Shown piece after piece: positions 25,614 through 33,582 of a DNA stretch of 64,000 nt. The DNA lies in contig NZ_JABWCU010000010.1 in NCBI RefSeq assembly GCF_018491765.1, positions 1 to 64,000 on the forward strand, given 5' to 3'. The notes under the pieces are model-generated. The model saw only the letters and a list, made by a program, of their open reading frames with translations. It was not told the DNA's origin and ran no database searches. Position 1 is the stretch's first letter. Every line of letters starts with the position of its first letter. This stretch comes from Novosphingobium profundi (GTDB lineage Bacteria > Pseudomonadota > Alphaproteobacteria > Sphingomonadales > Sphingomonadaceae). A program made the position numbers and the translations under genes.

Positions 25614-26636
25614 CTACAGGACGAGCGCGACTCGCCCCTCGATCGTGCCCGCGCGCATGCGGTCGAGAATCGCGTTGACGTTCTCGAGCGGTTCGGAGGC
25701 GACCGTCGCCTTGACCTGGCCTTGCGCGGCGAAGGCGATCGCCTCGTCCAGATCGCGCCGGGTGCCCACGATCGAGCCGCGAATGGTGATGCGCTTGAGC
25801 ACGACGTCGAAGATCGGGGTGGGGAAATCGCCCGGCGGCAGGCCGACGAGGCTGACCGTCGCACGCCGCCGCGCACAGGCGATGGCTTGCGAGAAGGCGG
25901 CCGGGGACACCGCCGTCACCAGTACGCCGTGGGCCCCGCCGCCGGTCTCCCGGACCACTTTGGCAACGAGGTCAGGGTCGCGCGCGTCGAAAGCGAGTTC
26001 GGCGCCGAGCTGGCGAGCCAGCGCGAGCTTGGCCTCGCCGATGTCGATGCCGATGACGTGAAGCCCCATGGCCCGGGCGTATTGCACCGCGACGTGACCC
26101 AGCCCACCAATGCCCGAGATCAGCACCCACTGGCCGGGGCGGGCCTCGGTTTCCTTGAGGCCCTTGTAGACGGTGACGCCCGCGCACAGGATCGGTGCCA
26201 TCGAAACCCAGTCGGGATTGGCGGGCAGGCGGCCGACGAAGGGGGCGCTGGCGATGACGTATTCGGCATAGCCGCCATTGACGCCGTAACCGGTGTTGGC
26301 CTGCTTTTCGCACAGCGTTTCCCAGCCGGTCTCGCAGTATTCGCAGGCGCGGCAGGCGTGGTGCAGCCAGGGCACGCCGACCGCGTCACCTTCCTTGAGA
26401 TCCTCCACGCCCGGCCCGAGCGCGGCGACGAGGCCCACGCCCTCGTGCCCCGGGATCAGCGGCAGAGCGGGCTTCACCGGCCAGTCGCCGTCGATGGCGT
26501 GGAGGTCGGTGTGGCACACGCCGCTGGCCTTGATCTTGACCAGCACCTCGCCCGGCCCGGGGACCGGGATCGGGACCTCCTCCAGTACGAGCGGCGCCTT
26601 GAATTGCCGCGCGACGGCGGCCCGCATCATGCCCAT
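25614..26636 (-). CDS. adhP: Zinc-dependent alcohol dehydrogenase, AdhP type
   Basis: A medium-chain dehydrogenase of 340 residues from ATG 26636, seven bases after GGAGG. Catalytic zinc ligands lie in GVCHTDL and GHEGVG, and the structural zinc cysteines in CRACEYCETGWETLC. The NAD-binding motif is GIGGLGHVAVQYA. This pattern matches bacterial AdhP/AdhA enzymes that interconvert primary alcohols and aldehydes. It follows a LysR gene on the same strand at a distance of about 100 bases. No pathway link to the neighbouring operons is evident. Confidence 0.92.
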   Translation of the reverse strand: MGMMRAAVARQFKAPLVLEEVPIPVPGPGEVLVKIKASGVCHTDLHAIDGDWPVKPALPLIPGHEGVGLVAALGPGVEDLKEGDAVGVPWLHHACRACEYCETGWETLCEKQANTGYGVNGGYAEYVIASAPFVGRLPANPDWVSMAPILCAGVTVYKGLKETEARPGQWVLISGIGGLGHVAVQYARAMGLHVIGIDIGEAKLALARQLGAELAFDARDPDLVAKVVRETGGGAHGVLVTAVSPAAFSQAIACARRRATVSLVGLPPGDFPTPIFDVVLKRITIRGSIVGTRRDLDEAIAFAAQGQVKATVASEPLENVNAILDRMRAGTIEGRVALVL

Positions 26637-26740
26637 CGAAATGCCTCCGGCTGGTGTCTTCGCGCAAGGGCTTAGCAAAGACTTCGCCGGGCGAGACTAC
26701 GGGTAATCCATGAGGTCGGCGGTGGATTGGCCGGATGGGG

Positions 26741-27619
26741 CTAGGCGCCGCCCGCGCCCAGCGCCCAGGTCAGGATCATCGCGGTGAGACCGCGCGCGGC
26801 CGGGTTGGTCTCGCCGGGATCGATGACCACGAACTCGATGTCAGGCAGGGCGGGCAGGGTGGCCGCGTGGGGAAGCGGGGCGAGTTCGGGAGGCATCAGC
26901 CGCGCCGAATGGGGCAGGAGACCTATGCCCGCCCGCGCGGCGGCGCTCAGGCCACTGAGGCTCGAGCTGGTGAAGGCGACGCGCCAGGGCACTTCGCGGC
27001 TTTCGAGCGTCTCGATCGCGAGCGCGCGGGTCATGCTGGGTGGCGGATAAAGCAGCAACGGCAGCGGCGCCCCCGGCACGGCGCGCCAGTCGGGGTGCGC
27101 GATCCAGCGCACCGGCTCGCGCCAGGCGAGCTGGCCGCGCCGGTCGCCGCTGCGGCGCTTGACGAAGATGACGTCGAGACGTCCGGCGTCGTAGGCATCG
27201 TAAAGGTCGTGGCTGAGCCCGGCGCGCAGCTCCAGGTCGACCTCGGGGTGGCGCCGCGCGAAGGCGGCCAGGATGTGGGGCAGCGCGGAGAGCACGAAGT
27301 CTTCCGAGGCGCCCAGGCGCAGGCGTCCGCGCAAGGGCGCGTCGGCAAAGCTGTTGGCGAGCCGGATATGCGCATCGATGAGGGCGCGCGCCTGGTCGAG
27401 CAGCCGCTCGCCGTCGACGGTGAGCGCCATGTGGTGCGTGTCGCGGTCGATCAGCCGCCGCCGGGCAAGGGCCTCGAGCCGGGCGACATGCTGGCTCACC
27501 GTCGACTGGCGCAAACCCAGCATGCGCGCCGCGCCCGAGAAGCTGCGCGCCTCGACGACGGTGACGAACGTCCGGAGCAGGTCGGCGGGGAAAAGCGGGC
27601 TATTCGTCATGTCTATCAT
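26741..27619 (-). CDS. LysR-family regulator divergent from a BASS transporter
   Basis: A protein of 292 residues with the HTH LLRTFVTVVEARSFSGAARMLGLRQSTVSQHVARLE and a LysR effector-binding domain (GASEDFVLSALPHILAAF). Two possible ATGs, 27619 and 27610, have no strong Shine-Dalgarno between them; the first is used. The divergent gene at 27708 is a BASS-family transporter, which is the likely target. The inverted repeat 27624-27651 in the shared promoter region is the likely binding site. Confidence 0.9.
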   Translation of the reverse strand: MIDMTNSPLFPADLLRTFVTVVEARSFSGAARMLGLRQSTVSQHVARLEALARRRLIDRDTHHMALTVDGERLLDQARALIDAHIRLANSFADAPLRGRLRLGASEDFVLSALPHILAAFARRHPEVDLELRAGLSHDLYDAYDAGRLDVIFVKRRSGDRRGQLAWREPVRWIAHPDWRAVPGAPLPLLLYPPPSMTRALAIETLESREVPWRVAFTSSSLSGLSAAARAGIGLLPHSARLMPPELAPLPHAATLPALPDIEFVVIDPGETNPAARGLTAMILTWALGAGGA

Positions 27620-27623
27620 GATA

Positions 27624-27651
27624 TGCGATGACTGATATCCATGTCATCGCA
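27624..27651. promoter_or_regulatory. Candidate LysR operator between the LysR and BASS genes
   Basis: TGCGATGAC (27624-27632) and GTCATCGCA (27643-27651) form a perfect 9-bp inverted repeat with a 10-base spacer in the divergent promoter region. A second palindrome, CATATCATGATATG, overlaps the LysR start codon on the other side. Both fit autoregulation by the LysR protein. Confidence 0.55.
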
Positions 27652-27707
27652 ATTGTGAATGATGAGGCGCGGTGCGAAGGGCAGGCGCAATTCGTGGAGA
27701 CCAAACC

Positions 27708-28742
27708 ATGCCCATCCTCACCCGCTTGTGGGCCCGCCTCGGGCTCGACACCTACCTGTTGCTGCTGATCGCGACGGTCTCGCTCGCCGCGCTGCTGCCC
27801 GCGCGCGGCGAGGCCGTCGCTCTCGTCGACGGGGTGGTCAAGCTGGCGGTCGCGGTGCTGTTCCTGCTCTATGGCGCCCGGCTCAAGCCCGCGGCGATCT
27901 GGCTGGGGGTGTCGCACTGGCGGCTGCAGGCGCTGATTTTCGCCAGCACCTACGCGCTGTTCCCGGTGATCGGGGTCGTCGTGCGCCTCGTCCTGCGCGG
28001 GCATTTGCCCGACGAGGTGGTGACCGGGCTCGTCTTCCTGTGCCTGTTGCCCTCGACCGTGCAGTCCTCGATCGCCTTCACCGCGATCGCGCGGGGCAAC
28101 GTGCCCGGAGCGCTCTGCGCGGCGTCGCTTTCCAATGTCCTGGGCGTGTTCCTGACGCCGATCCTGGTTTCGCAGCTCCTGCCGGGCGCGAGCGGCGGCT
28201 TTTCGCTCGACGCGCTCGAGCAGATCGCGGTTCAGATCCTCGCGCCTTTCGTGGCCGGCCAGGCGCTGCGGCCCTGGGTCGGTGACTGGCTGGCCGGGCA
28301 CAAGCGGCTGACCTCGGTGGTCGATCGCGGCTCGATCCTGCTGGTCGTCTATGCGGCCTTCAGCGCGGGGATGGTGGCGGGGATCTGGACGCGCCTGTCC
28401 TGGGACAACCTCGCCTTGGTGTTTCTGGTGGACGCGGTGATCCTGGGCTGTGTCCTCCTGGTCACGACTCTGGCGAGCCGCTTTTGCGGCTTCACGCGCG
28501 AGGACGAGATTGCCATCGTGTTCTGCGGCTCGAAGAAGAGCATGGCTGGCGGCCTCCCGATGGCGACGGTGCTCTTCGCCGGGCAGGCGGTGGGGCTGAT
28601 CGTGCTGCCCTTGATGCTGTTCCACCAGCTCCAGCTCTTCGTCTGCGCGACGCTGGCGCGGCGCTTCGCGCGCGCGGGGGACGCGGTGAGGCTAACGAAG
28701 GGAACGCGGCTCGAAAGCGGCCTGTCGCCTGTCCGGCCGTGA
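27708..28742 (+). CDS. Bile acid:sodium symporter (BASS/SBF-like) family transporter
   Basis: A protein of 344 residues with roughly ten transmembrane helices. It resembles the SBF-like/YfeH branch of the BASS family: LFLLYGARLKP, CLLPSTVQSSIAFTAIARGN and FCGSKKSMAGGLPMA carry the conserved crossed-helix polar residues. Members move organic anions, often with Na+. The ATG at 27708 is 9 bases after GGAG. A longer frame from 27672 adds no plausible sequence. Substrate is unknown; the divergent LysR probably controls it. Confidence 0.88.
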   Translation: MPILTRLWARLGLDTYLLLLIATVSLAALLPARGEAVALVDGVVKLAVAVLFLLYGARLKPAAIWLGVSHWRLQALIFASTYALFPVIGVVVRLVLRGHLPDEVVTGLVFLCLLPSTVQSSIAFTAIARGNVPGALCAASLSNVLGVFLTPILVSQLLPGASGGFSLDALEQIAVQILAPFVAGQALRPWVGDWLAGHKRLTSVVDRGSILLVVYAAFSAGMVAGIWTRLSWDNLALVFLVDAVILGCVLLVTTLASRFCGFTREDEIAIVFCGSKKSMAGGLPMATVLFAGQAVGLIVLPLMLFHQLQLFVCATLARRFARAGDAVRLTKGTRLESGLSPVRP

Positions 28743-28753
28743 GACGCAACTCT

Positions 28754-28770
28754 CCGTAATTTTTCCGGAT
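28754..28770 (+). promoter_or_regulatory. Repeated element A upstream of the MASE1 kinase gene
   Basis: CCGTAATTTTTCCGGAT occurs 34 bases before the kinase ATG. A 17-base element at 31103-31119, just after the paired response-regulator gene, matches it at 14 of 17 positions without gaps. It may be the binding site of the FixJ-type regulator or part of a promoter. Confidence 0.4.
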
Positions 28771-28804
28771 TTTCACGCGCGAGCTTCGCGGTATAGACAG
28801 GCCG

Positions 28805-30457
28805 ATGGGGCACTTGCATCTGGATGATCGACCGGCGCGCGCAGGCGCGCTGCGCACGTGGCTGCCCCGCCGACCCGACCTTCCCCTCCTCCTGGCCTAT
28901 GGCGCGGCCTTTGCCGCGCTGCACTGGATGGCGCGGCCCTGGGGCGGCGGTTCGGGCTTCTATTCCTTGTGGTACCCCGCCGCGGGACTGCGCTTCGCGG
29001 TGCTGTGGTCGCGCGGCTCGCGGCTGGCCCCGGCACTGATGGTGTGCGAGGTGGTCACCGACTGGCTGACCGGAGCACTCGTGTTCACCGGCCCGCACGC
29101 GTTGCACGATACGCTGGGCGTGCTGCGCCCGGGTTTCAGCACCGCCATTGCCATTTCGCTTGTACGCAGTGTGTGCGAGCGCAACGAGCGCACCTTGTGC
29201 GTACCCCCGATGCCGTTGGGCCTTGCCGCGCTGGCCGCACCCGTGCTGAGCGGTATCCTGGTCGTGCCGCTCGATGCCCTGCTCGACGCCCGGGCCTTCG
29301 CGGCGAGCACACCCTCGGCGCGTTTCCTGTCGCTGACCGGCATGGTGGTGGGCGATCTGCTGGGCATTCTCGTGCTCGCCCCTGCGCTGCTCTGGCTTGC
29401 CGGGCTGATCGATACGCCGCGTCGGCCGCGGTTGGGCTGGCCCGCCTGTGTCGCCTGGCCCCCCCGCGTTGCCTGGCAATCGCCACTCGCGTGGCTGACC
29501 GACGCGCTCGTGCTGGGGCTGTGCCTCGCGCTGACGCTCGCGCTGTGGAAGACGGGACTGGGCCTGCAGCCTTCGCCCGCCATGCTGGGCGGGGCGTGGA
29601 TCGGGCTGCGTCATGGGCGGGGCGCCGCCTGGCTGACGATCCTTGCCGACCTTGCGCTGTTCCTGCCCTATTCCGCGCTCGAGCTCGAGGGCGCGGTGCG
29701 CATCGAGCTGCATTTGGGGATTGCCGGAGTGGTGATCGTGACCTGGCTCGCGGGCAGCTTCGCCGACGCCCAGGTCGCCGCGCGCCATTCGCTCGACAAG
29801 CGCAACCGCCTCCTGTTCCAGGCCGAGCGGCTCAAGACCCTGCGCGCGATGTCGGTGGCGGTGATCCACGAGATCAGCCAGCCGCTCTCCACGCTGGCGA
29901 TCGAGGCCGGGCATCTCCACCGCGAGGCCGCACGCCACGCCCCCGACATCGCCGAGAGCGCGGCGCTGGTCGATCGCAAGGCGCGCACGCTGTCCGAACT
30001 GGTGCGCCGCCTGCGGCGCTTTGGCGGGCGCGATCTTGACGAGCCCTCCGCGCTGCCCGTCGCCATGCTGGTGGCGATGGTGCGCCAGATGGTCGCGCAG
30101 GATGTCGCCGCGCGCGGCAAGACGCTGCGGATCGCGCCGATGGCTCCCGATCTCGTCGTCCACGGCCAGGAGATCGAGCTTGCCCAGGCGCTGCTCAACC
30201 TCGTGCGCAACGCGCTCGCCCAGACGTGCGACGGGCTGGTCGAGGTGCGTGCGGTACGTGAGGGGAGCCATGTCGCGCTTGGCGTCAGTAATGCCTTCGA
30301 CCCGGCGGCGGCGCATTCCAATGGGCCGGGCATGGGGGTGGGCCTGATGATCGTGCGCAGCATCGTCGAGGCCCACGATGGCCGCCTCGAGCGCGAGGAC
30401 GGCGACGGCTTCGTGCGCTTCACACTGCTTCTCCCGGCATTGGAGACCACGCCATGA
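28805..30457 (+). CDS. MASE1-domain sensor histidine kinase
   Basis: A protein of 550 residues. Eight or so N-terminal helices form a MASE1-like membrane sensor (YSLWYPAAGLRFAVLW, GDLLGILVLAPALLW). A HisKA box of the FixL/NtrB type carries His355 (VIHEISQPLSTLAIEAG). The ATPase domain is recognisable from ALLNLVRNALAQ and GMGVGLMIVRSIVEAHDG, although the usual DNGPG box is degenerate (SNAFDP...). The start of the FixJ-type regulator gene overlaps this gene's end (ATGA-type), so they are a cognate pair. The signal is unknown. Confidence 0.88.
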   Translation: MGHLHLDDRPARAGALRTWLPRRPDLPLLLAYGAAFAALHWMARPWGGGSGFYSLWYPAAGLRFAVLWSRGSRLAPALMVCEVVTDWLTGALVFTGPHALHDTLGVLRPGFSTAIAISLVRSVCERNERTLCVPPMPLGLAALAAPVLSGILVVPLDALLDARAFAASTPSARFLSLTGMVVGDLLGILVLAPALLWLAGLIDTPRRPRLGWPACVAWPPRVAWQSPLAWLTDALVLGLCLALTLALWKTGLGLQPSPAMLGGAWIGLRHGRGAAWLTILADLALFLPYSALELEGAVRIELHLGIAGVVIVTWLAGSFADAQVAARHSLDKRNRLLFQAERLKTLRAMSVAVIHEISQPLSTLAIEAGHLHREAARHAPDIAESAALVDRKARTLSELVRRLRRFGGRDLDEPSALPVAMLVAMVRQMVAQDVAARGKTLRIAPMAPDLVVHGQEIELAQALLNLVRNALAQTCDGLVEVRAVREGSHVALGVSNAFDPAAAHSNGPGMGVGLMIVRSIVEAHDGRLEREDGDGFVRFTLLLPALETTP

Positions 30458-31065
30458 CGAAAGATCTGCAAGGCGCCGAGGCGCATGTTCCGATCGCCGT
30501 CCTCGACGACGATGCCGACCTTGCCGCGAGCGTGGCGCGCATGCTCGCGCGCTGCGGGCACCGCGCGCGCGCCTTCACGCAGCCCGCTGACCTGCTGGCG
30601 GCGCTCGAAGGGGCGGACTTCGAGTGCGTGGTCAGCGACGTCCAGCTGGGCGCGATGGACGGCTTCGCGCTGGCCGAGGCGGTGCGTGGTCGCGATCCCG
30701 ACATTGCGCTCGTGTTCATGACCGCCTGGCCGACGACGTCGCATGCGGTCGACGCCGTGCGCCGTCACGGCGGGGTCGACTACCTCGAGAAGCCGCTCGA
30801 CGAGGAGCGGCTGGTCGCCGCCGTGGGCGAAGGGCGCGCCTGGGCGCAGCGCGCGCGGCAGCGCGGCGCGGCGCTGGCGATGTTCACCCGGCGCGAGCGC
30901 GAGGTGCTCGATCTGCTGGTGCTGGGCCACAGCAACAAGGAAGTGGCGGAGATCCTCGCCATCTCGGCGCGCACCGTCGAGGACCATCGCGCCGCGATCA
31001 TGGGCAAGAGCGGTGCTCGCGGCCTTGCGCAACTCGTCGCGCTCGCGCGCGGCGAGGGGGCGTGA
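30454..31065 (+). CDS. FixJ/NarL-type response regulator
   Basis: A protein of 203 residues. The receiver domain has the DDD acidic pocket (18-20), Asp62 (VVSDVQLGAMDG) as phospho-acceptor, and the Lys in EKPLD. The C-terminal LuxR-type HTH is FTRREREVLDLLVLGHSNKEVAEILAISARTVEDHRAAIMGK. It is translationally coupled to the MASE1 kinase. The pair resembles regulators of carbon or alcohol metabolism in other Proteobacteria, but the targets here are not known. The repeated element at 28754 and 31103 is a candidate site. Confidence 0.92.
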   Translation: MTKDLQGAEAHVPIAVLDDDADLAASVARMLARCGHRARAFTQPADLLAALEGADFECVVSDVQLGAMDGFALAEAVRGRDPDIALVFMTAWPTTSHAVDAVRRHGGVDYLEKPLDEERLVAAVGEGRAWAQRARQRGAALAMFTRREREVLDLLVLGHSNKEVAEILAISARTVEDHRAAIMGKSGARGLAQLVALARGEGA

Positions 31066-31066
31066 T

Positions 31067-31119
31067 CTGCAATGCATTGCAGTTGAAAAATAGGGAAATT
31101 CCCCGTGTTTTTCCCGGAT
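31067..31119. promoter_or_regulatory. 16-bp palindrome and repeated element B downstream of the FixJ-type gene
   Basis: CTGCAATGCATTGCAG (31067-31082) is a perfect palindrome one base after the regulator stop. It has no T-tract, so it is a poor terminator. Element B (31103-31119) matches the element before the kinase gene at 14 of 17 bases. The block probably holds the promoter or operator for the PilZ gene downstream. Confidence 0.4.
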
Positions 31120-31246
31120 CGACCCGCCGAAGGGACTGGGCCAGGGTGGCCTTGTCGATTGCCGAGGCGGGCACCCACGTTTCCGGCTTTCGACATCAGA
31201 TGCATGTACCCGTGAGAGCAGCGCAGTCCTGATGGCTGCCCTTGCC

Positions 31247-31277
31247 GGCCGGCAGATCCCAACCCGGTCTGCCGGCC
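31247..31277 (+). promoter_or_regulatory. Hairpin in the leader of the PilZ gene
   Basis: GGCCGGCAGA (31247-31256) and TCTGCCGGCC (31268-31277) make a perfect 10-bp stem with an 11-base loop, 42 bases before the PilZ ATG. No U-run follows. It could be a leader structure or part of an upstream transcript end. Confidence 0.4.
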
Positions 31278-31319
31278 ACCCGGGTACGGCGCGGGGGACC
31301 AGGCGGGGAGAACGTGCGA

Positions 31320-31964
31320 ATGGTCGGCGGCGAGAATGTCCAGGTGCGCAAGGTGGCGTCGGTGCCGCGTTCGCTCTACCGCATCGCCAAGCTGGTGGGC
31401 GGGCATGGCGAGTGCCCTTGCATCGTCACCCAAGTCTGCGAGCCCGAGGTCACGCTGCGCCTGCTTGCATCGGAGGAACCGGCCGGTTCGCTCGTGCTCG
31501 AAATGGGCAACGGCCAGCGCCATGCGCTTGTGCAGGCAGCCGGGGAAGGCGACCAGATGCGGGCCCGTTTCGCCGCGCCGATCGACGTTGCGCAGTTCCT
31601 GTCGGGCCAGGGCCCTTTCCCGCGCCGATCGATCCGGGTGAACCTCTCCTGCGCGTTGCGCCTCGTCGTCGACGGCATTGCCGCCAGCGGCGAACTCGTC
31701 GACATCTCACGCGAGGGGCTGGGCCTGCGCACCATGGCCTGGGTCACGCCGGGCCAGCGGCTCCTGGTCGAAGCGCCGGGCCTGCCGCGTCTGCGCGGTG
31801 TCGCGTGCTGGCGCCATGGCGATCGCTGCGGGATCGCGCTCGATGCGCCGTTCAGCCTCCAGGACCTCGCCACCCGGATTTGCAGCGTGAAGGCGGCGTG
31901 CGCGGGAACCGGCCAGGCCCCCTTCGCGCCGCGACGCTTCGTGCGTGGCGCGCCCGCGTTCTGA
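31320..31964 (+). CDS. PilZ-domain protein (probable c-di-GMP receptor)
   Basis: A protein of 214 residues from ATG 31320, nine bases after GGGGAG. The second half is a PilZ beta-barrel: PRRSIRVNLSC supplies an RR-S-x-R-like c-di-GMP switch motif, and GELVDISREGLGLRT supplies the D-x-S-x-x-G motif. The first half (about 100 residues) may be a degenerate second PilZ or YcgR-N-like domain, but I cannot assign it. No motility or cellulose genes are nearby. It lies downstream of the kinase/regulator pair, with its own leader. Confidence 0.8.
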   Translation: MVGGENVQVRKVASVPRSLYRIAKLVGGHGECPCIVTQVCEPEVTLRLLASEEPAGSLVLEMGNGQRHALVQAAGEGDQMRARFAAPIDVAQFLSGQGPFPRRSIRVNLSCALRLVVDGIAASGELVDISREGLGLRTMAWVTPGQRLLVEAPGLPRLRGVACWRHGDRCGIALDAPFSLQDLATRICSVKAACAGTGQAPFAPRRFVRGAPAF

Positions 31965-32025
31965 GCCCGCCCCCGTCGGGAGCGAACAACGCGGCGACCT
32001 ATGCCGTGCGCTGACCGGCTCGGCT

Positions 32026-32370
32026 TTAGGAGTTCAGGCGAAGCGGGCGGGTGTACGCGTTGCCCTCGAGACCGGCCTCGGACGGAACGGTCTTGCGTGC
32101 GATCTGGTGGAGCTTGCCGACCAGCGCGTGCATCGCATCGGTTGCGCCGATCAGGAGCTGGGTTTTCGCGCCGAGAAGTTCGAGGTCGGTGCTGCCCTCG
32201 AGGCTACGCACTTCCTCGAGCAGCCGTTCGACTTCAGCATGCAATTTGCGCCATTCGGCATGCAGGACACACCAATCGCTCACAACGGTCCAATCCCAAG
32301 AATGTATCCACCCCTGGGACTCGATTTTCCGATGATTGCGAGCGAATGTCAATTGGCTACTCGAGCGCAA
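32026..32370 (-). CDS. Small hypothetical protein, start uncertain
   Basis: An open frame of up to 114 codons directly after the Rieske gene on the same strand. The usable starts are TTG 32370 (no Shine-Dalgarno) or GTG 32283, which would give 85 residues. The segment WRKLHAEVERLLEEVRSLEG has heptad character and may form a coiled coil. Codon use is less GC3-biased than in the neighbours. I recognise no family. It could be a real small gene or chance. Confidence 0.4.
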   Translation of the reverse strand: MRSSSQLTFARNHRKIESQGWIHSWDWTVVSDWCVLHAEWRKLHAEVERLLEEVRSLEGSTDLELLGAKTQLLIGATDAMHALVGKLHQIARKTVPSEAGLEGNAYTRPLRLNS

Positions 32371-32386
32371 GGGCGCTGCGCCGCGC

Positions 32387-33481
32387 TTATGGCGTAAGTT
32401 CGCTTTGCGGTGTGGCCGGCGCTGCGGCGGGATGAGGCCTACGCCTGCCGTCCCCGTCCCCGTCCTCGCGCAGCAGGCGCGCGATCAACTGGCGGGTGTG
32501 GCGCCCGCCCACGTCGCTGGCGATATCGAGCAGGGGTTCATCGGGGCACTGGAGCATGCGCTCCTGCTGCATCTCGAGCACGTCCTGGTCCTCGCGGAAA
32601 GTGCGCGCGGTCTGCTCGAAGACTTCATCGGGCACGCCGCCGGTCAGGATATTGGTCGCCATCGACCAGAAGTAGTGCGTCGTCGTCTCGGTCTCGGGGG
32701 TGATGCCGTGGAAGCCGCGCATCGAGAAGCCCTGATCGCGCCGACCTTCGTAAGCGCCGGTACCCGCCTCGCAGGCCCCGGTGTGGATGCGGATCAGCAC
32801 GGGCTCAAACTCGATCTCCTGCCAGCGGTCGATCCGACCCTGGAAGCCGGCGGCGTCGACGTACGTCGGAGGCGGTTCGGAATTGGGCATGTGGCGCGCT
32901 ACGCGCACGCCGTTGGGAAGCTTGTGCGACTGCGTCCGGGTGCTGAAATGGAGTTCGGGATTGCCGCCGATGGTGCGCGCGTGGATGTAGGGCAGGTGCG
33001 AGAGGTCCATGAGGTTGTCGACCAGCAACTGCCAGTTGCCCTTCACCGGGAAATGGGCGCTGCGCCAGGCGTAGGTCGGGTCCTCGTGGATGGGGTAATT
33101 GGGCACGCGCGCGGGATCGGCACGTTCGACATCACCCATCCAGATCCACATGATGCCCTGCTTCTCGACCAGCGGGTAGGCGCGGACTTTGGCGGTTTCG
33201 GGGATCTTGTCCTGCGCGGGGATGCGCGTGCAGCGCCCGTTGCCGCCGAATTCGAGCCCGTGGTAGGGGCAGCGCAGGGCCTTGCCTTCCACCACGCCCG
33301 CCGAAAGCGGCATCGCGCGGTGGACGCAGCGGTCTTCCAGCGCATGGGCCTGGCCATCCATGTCGCGCCAGAGCACGACCGGCTTGTTGAGGTAGAGGCG
33401 GCCCACCCGGTCACCCGGCGCCAGATCGGCACTCCAGCCGGCCACGTACCACAGGTTGCGCAGGAAGGGGGTCGTGCCCAT
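32387..33481 (-). CDS. Rieske non-heme iron oxygenase, VanA-like alpha subunit
   Basis: A protein of 364 residues. The Rieske [2Fe-2S] ligands are Cys52 and His54 (CVH) with Cys71 and His74 (CPYH). The catalytic mononuclear-iron histidines are His162 and His167 in MDLSHLPYIH. Length and motif spacing match the vanillate O-demethylase/phenoxybenzoate branch, which acts on methoxylated or carboxylated aromatics and draws electrons from a separate reductase. No reductase gene is next to it. It is divergent from a LysR gene and shares its promoter region. O-demethylation of a methoxylated polyphenol is a plausible but unproven role. Confidence 0.9.
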   Translation of the reverse strand: MGTTPFLRNLWYVAGWSADLAPGDRVGRLYLNKPVVLWRDMDGQAHALEDRCVHRAMPLSAGVVEGKALRCPYHGLEFGGNGRCTRIPAQDKIPETAKVRAYPLVEKQGIMWIWMGDVERADPARVPNYPIHEDPTYAWRSAHFPVKGNWQLLVDNLMDLSHLPYIHARTIGGNPELHFSTRTQSHKLPNGVRVARHMPNSEPPPTYVDAAGFQGRIDRWQEIEFEPVLIRIHTGACEAGTGAYEGRRDQGFSMRGFHGITPETETTTHYFWSMATNILTGGVPDEVFEQTARTFREDQDVLEMQQERMLQCPDEPLLDIASDVGGRHTRQLIARLLREDGDGDGRRRPHPAAAPATPQSELTP

Positions 33482-33545
33482 CGGTCAAGCTCCTCTCGTT
33501 TATTGCCCCGCTTGTAGCGCGGACCGTTGCAATCCGCAGGACTGT

Positions 33546-33581
33546 TTATCTAGATAAGGCTTATCAGAAATACGGATAAGC
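33546..33581. promoter_or_regulatory. LysR operator cluster between the Rieske and LysR genes
   Basis: TTATCTAGATAA (33546-33557) is a perfect 12-bp palindrome. It is followed by GCTTATC-N9-GATAAGC (33559-33565 and 33575-33581), which contains the LysR T-N11-A signature and ends one base before the LysR ATG. The repeated TTATC half-sites suggest cooperative binding and autoregulation. Confidence 0.65.
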
Positions 33582-33582
33582 T

